Source of the DNA: 54-19 sp038210655
GTDB lineage: Bacteria > Chloroflexota > Chloroflexia > Chloroheliales > Chloroheliaceae
Length of the DNA: 64,000 nt
Direction of reading: 5' to 3'
Assembly: GCA_038210655.1 (NCBI GenBank)
Contig: JBBQWM010000026.1
Location: 17,399-81,398 of the forward strand
The notes below the pieces were generated by a model that worked only from the letters and a program-made list of their open reading frames with translations, ran no database searches and was not told where the DNA came from. Shown piece after piece: positions 61,085 to 64,000 of this stretch. The number at the start of each line of letters is the position of its first letter. Positions within the stretch are counted from its first letter, which is position 1. The translations under genes and the position numbers were made by a program.

Positions 61085-63352
61085 CTAAAGAACGGTCGCC
61101 GAGTTATGGTAGACCCGCAGGGCAAACACCCGTGCGGATGGTACGCCGTTAGTGGCAATCACCAGCAACCGGATATAACGGGCCTTAACCGGCTCGAAAC
61201 GATGCTGGCATAGGCGCTGGTAGTTGCCCTCGATTGCTACTATCGAACGCCATTCCCCCGCCGAGGTCTTGATTTGCACGGCATAATCTCGAACCAGGGT
61301 CGGAAAAATTCCTTCTACAACCCATAAACTGAGGCCGCTATCGAAGGTCAAGCTCACTTCGTTAAAAAGTTGTTCGCTGCCCAGGTCAAGCTCCAGCCAT
61401 TGTGGTAGGGGTTGGGCCGGGTCGCTTATCCACAAATTAGCCCCTACTTCGGGCCGGGTAACCCCGTTTGTTACGTTTTGAGCCGAATAAGCTTGAGAAA
61501 CCGGGCTGGTTTGGATACCGTGCGTCCCATGCAGCATAAACCAATAACCCAACTCGTCCGACCATTCGGCGGCCTGAGTTCCATCTGGCTCAAGGTCGCG
61601 CAATGCCCAATTTACTCCCTCCGCCGGGTCCAACTGGACTACTACTGGGCCAGCTTTTAATTGGTCGCTGGGCGGTAATTCAATTTCCACCCAACCTTCC
61701 CAGCCTGCCGCCAGTTCGATAGTTTGCTCGATTGACCGGGAGGGATGCTGGGAACGTCCTCCAAAATCGCGTAGATGGGCGATAGAACCAATACGTACTT
61801 TAAGGCTGGTGGCCTGGGCCGCTTTTAATTGCAGAGCTACTTTTTGTAGAGGTTGCTCAGGATGAGCAAAATAAAGTGACTGCGCCCTGCAACGATCCAG
61901 GGGCAGCCATTTAGCTGGCTCGCCTGAAGTCGTTTCCAGTTGGGCCTCACTGCTGGCCTGAATCTTTGCACTAGGGCGGGTAGCCAGATCATTTTCATCC
62001 TCCAGCGGCAAATCTAGCAGGTAGCCATCCTGCTGCAAGAGCTTTTGTTGTAAAACCCGCATACATTCGATCTGCGAAGCTAGTTCGTGGGGAGTGTGGT
62101 TTTCTTCCAGGCAAAGCGCAGCGGCAGTTCCGGCAGCCTGCCCGATAATGCTACAGGTCTTTTGAACCCTGGTAGAACCAAAAGCCACATGCGTAACGCT
62201 TATATTACGCCCGGCAAAAAACAGGTTCTCAATGTCTTTGGAGTAGATTGAACGGAAAGGAATACTATATAGGCCGGGCAAGACTGGCTGGTCGCAGGGA
62301 TGCTCCCTCGATAAAATACCGGCATCGGGATGCAAATCTATCGGCCAACCGCCATAGGCCACCCGATCTTCAAATAAAACCGGGTCTTCCAGGTCAGCCT
62401 GCTTTAGAATGTAATCACCAATAAAACGGCGTGACTCGCGTTTGCCCACAACTTGCCCGAACCAGTCCAGCACAAAGTTGGTAGCCTGGGCTTTGTGGTC
62501 GCAGTGGTTTTTGATGTGATCCCACACTCCCAGGGTGAAAGCGGTTAAGTCCTGCCGAATGCGATCATTGTCTTTAATGGTGTTCATATTACTACCCCAC
62601 TCTATCCACCAGTAGCCGGAATCAATTTTGCTATGTTCGCGAAATGGCAAATCGGCGCAGGTCGGAAAATGATAGGCCCAACTGGGAGGTCGAAAAGGCA
62701 CAGGCCGTCCGGCATCGCGGGCCGAAAACATCATTGTGCTACCCAAAACCACTTCGTCGGCCTTTTCTACGGCCCGGCTTTCGCCGAACTCGTTTTTAGC
62801 TTCGCGGCCCATCCTGAAAGAGGCCCCACTTCGCCAGCCCAGGGTTCCATCCCCCGTCGCATCTACAAACATAGCGGCTTGCAGTTCAAAAGTTTTTTCC
62901 GAGGCAAGTTGAATTGCCCGTACTGCTTTAATACGCCGGTTATCCTCACTCAAAATTACATCTACAACCAGGGTATTGAGCAGCAGAGTAATGTTTGGTT
63001 CGGCCAGGACTTTTTCTAATAAGATCATATCCCAGATCGGATATGGGGAGCCATTTTGTTGTTTGAGAGCGTAACCGCGGCTCCTGGCCTCTAGCAAAAA
63101 TTCTTCAATCAAGCCGGTTTCGCGGGCATCCCGGAAATAACCATCAAAGGAGGCCCCATGAGGCGCGACCCGGATTTCCGAGGACGAGTTCCCACCCAAG
63201 ACTGGACGGTCTTGCACCAGAATAACAGTATGGCCCAGCCTTGCCGCCGCAATCGAGGCGCAGATTCCGGCCAGGCCCCCGCCTGCTACGATCAAATCTA
63301 CCTGTTGACGGTCGGTTACTGCCTCACTATTTACCAGGTTAGCCGGTTTCAT
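61085..63352 (-). CDS. FAD-dependent oxidoreductase with C-terminal discoidin-like domain
   Basis: 755 residues. FAD-binding start VDLIVAGGGLAGICASIAAA, then VLGGNSSSEIRVAPHGASFD and AAMFVDATGDGTLGWRSGAS, EHPCDQPVLPGLYSIPFRSI, NLFFAGRNISVTHVAFGSTR: the FAD_oxidored group common in glycan-degradation loci. C-terminal 280 residues are beta-rich and end with a carbohydrate-binding F5/8 type C-like domain (LTFDSGLSLWVVEGIFPTLV, RDYAVQIKTSAGEWRSI, FEPVKARYIRLLVIATNG). No signal peptide is visible. Placed between the LacI regulator and the transporter, it probably oxidises the imported sugar. Confidence 0.9.
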   Translation of the reverse strand: MKPANLVNSEAVTDRQQVDLIVAGGGLAGICASIAAARLGHTVILVQDRPVLGGNSSSEIRVAPHGASFDGYFRDARETGLIEEFLLEARSRGYALKQQNGSPYPIWDMILLEKVLAEPNITLLLNTLVVDVILSEDNRRIKAVRAIQLASEKTFELQAAMFVDATGDGTLGWRSGASFRMGREAKNEFGESRAVEKADEVVLGSTMMFSARDAGRPVPFRPPSWAYHFPTCADLPFREHSKIDSGYWWIEWGSNMNTIKDNDRIRQDLTAFTLGVWDHIKNHCDHKAQATNFVLDWFGQVVGKRESRRFIGDYILKQADLEDPVLFEDRVAYGGWPIDLHPDAGILSREHPCDQPVLPGLYSIPFRSIYSKDIENLFFAGRNISVTHVAFGSTRVQKTCSIIGQAAGTAAALCLEENHTPHELASQIECMRVLQQKLLQQDGYLLDLPLEDENDLATRPSAKIQASSEAQLETTSGEPAKWLPLDRCRAQSLYFAHPEQPLQKVALQLKAAQATSLKVRIGSIAHLRDFGGRSQHPSRSIEQTIELAAGWEGWVEIELPPSDQLKAGPVVVQLDPAEGVNWALRDLEPDGTQAAEWSDELGYWFMLHGTHGIQTSPVSQAYSAQNVTNGVTRPEVGANLWISDPAQPLPQWLELDLGSEQLFNEVSLTFDSGLSLWVVEGIFPTLVRDYAVQIKTSAGEWRSIVAIEGNYQRLCQHRFEPVKARYIRLLVIATNGVPSARVFALRVYHNSATVL

Positions 63353-63491
63353 CTATTTCCTTATCCTTTCAAATGCAGCATTCAAGTCGCCTGCTCACCT
63401 TCTATAAGACGTGAGCAAACTATTTGTCTGATCGCGTGCAGCAAAATTAGTAGCTAACTTTGAGCTAATTTAATGACTGTTACTGATTTGT

Positions 63492-64000
63492 TTAACGTTG
63501 TGGAGCCGGGCCGGTGGAACTTCGCATTATTAGTCGCATTGGTATCTCAATACGCAACCGTTCAAAATCCTGGTGATCGAGCATACTAATCAGGCGCTGC
63601 GCGGCAATTTCGCCCAGTCGTTGCCGGTCCAGATTGACGGTTGAAAGTGGTGGGTCGGCAAACTGGGCAATTGTGCCATTGTAGAAACCCATTACCGAAA
63701 TATTTGCTGGCACGTTCAGCCCGGCATCTTTCAAGGCCCGCATTCCGCCAACCGATAGCAAATCGCTGGCATAGAGGATGGCGCTAAAATGGCGGGTACG
63801 TCGCAGCAATTCTTGAGTGGCCTTATAACCGGAGTGAGGATCAAAGTCTATAGCAGTCACCTGCAACTGGGCATCGCGGCCCAGGTCAGCCTCACTCAAA
63901 CCCAATCTGAAACCCGCCAGTTTATCCTGACTGGTGGTAGTAGTGGTTGGGCCGTTAATAAAAGCTATCCGGCGATGTCCCAGTTCGGCCAGGGCTTTGA
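63492..64000 (-). CDS. LacI-family regulator, 5' end outside window
   Basis: Only the C-terminal effector-binding part is present; the frame is open to the window edge (KALAELGHRRIAFINGPTTT). Motifs YKATQELLRRTRHFSAILYA, SDLLSVGGMRALKDAGLNVP, ISVMGFYNGTIAQFADPPLS and TVNLDRQRLGEIAAQRLISM fit the LacI/GalR periplasmic-like fold. Upstream of the FAD oxidoreductase and sugar transporter on the same strand, so it is the likely sugar-responsive repressor. Confidence 0.93.
   Translation of the reverse strand, partial: KALAELGHRRIAFINGPTTTTTSQDKLAGFRLGLSEADLGRDAQLQVTAIDFDPHSGYKATQELLRRTRHFSAILYASDLLSVGGMRALKDAGLNVPANISVMGFYNGTIAQFADPPLSTVNLDRQRLGEIAAQRLISMLDHQDFERLRIEIPMRLIMRSSTGPAPQR

Noticed and set aside
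57570..64000. Search for an ABC ATPase gene in the sugar locus
   Set aside because: No Walker A/signature pair found in any frame between 57570 and 64000.

Overview
The window most resembles a chromosomal stretch of a member of the Chloroflexota: moderate GC, many threonine/proline/alanine-rich linkers in exported proteins, membrane-anchored Ser/Thr kinases, DUF2089/DUF4097 pairs and TPR-type lytic transglycosylases. This assignment is inferred from gene content only; no rRNA is present. Most of the window is ordinary, densely packed chromosome. The non-coding space is unusually rich in palindromic mobile repeats.

Layout. 1-5751: end of a Ser/Thr kinase, a DUF2089/DUF4097 envelope-type operon, a DUF2071 protein and an orphan OmpR-type regulator. 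5829-8331: a short transposon-like repeat, a lipoprotein, and a divergent NmrA-type reductase/HxlR regulator pair. 8652-13038: a double nitrilase-fold protein, a YihY/BrkB membrane protein, a DoxX-like protein and an SPW-repeat protein. 13360-14900: a tyrosine recombinase beside tRNA-Asn(GTT). 14943-21774: a minus-strand chemosensory cluster (response regulator, CheW, a non-CheR methyltransferase, a second CheW, hybrid CheA, CheB) with no receptor gene in view. 22127-26596: OsmC, tandem MITE-like repeats, SecG, a peptide-type solute-binding protein and CinA. 27127-31359: an alpha/beta hydrolase, a NACHT-HEAT ATPase, and a coupled ribbon-helix-helix/HNH endonuclease pair. 31374-38263: lytic transglycosylase, a putative Rad52/DdrA-like annealing protein, two methyltransferases and an aldo/keto reductase. 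38620-42671: zinc-ribbon protein with a long structured leader, ECF sigma factor with its membrane anti-sigma/beta-propeller partner, and a 2Fe-2S protein. 42826-48836: a DUF2085/bactofilin-like/coiled-coil membrane operon, MTA phosphorylase and RbfA. 49003-55428: GT-C membrane protein, citrate synthase, alpha/beta hydrolase, adenylosuccinate lyase. 55466-57445: a scar region with an AT-rich orphan gene, a truncated flavin disulfide reductase and a dead IS66-type transposase. 57570-64000: a LacI-controlled sugar ABC uptake locus with an FAD-dependent oxidoreductase.

The least explained signals are: (1) two families of mobile palindromic elements, one with clear terminal inverted repeats and 9-bp target duplications, the other carrying GTAG-headed REP-like hairpins inside outer inverted arms; (2) the NACHT-HEAT gene next to an RHH-HNH pair, a candidate defence or toxin-antitoxin neighbourhood; (3) the chemosensory cluster in which an unusual methyltransferase occupies the position expected for CheR; (4) the DUF2085/bactofilin/coiled-coil operon. 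I cannot demonstrate a wholly new system from sequence alone.
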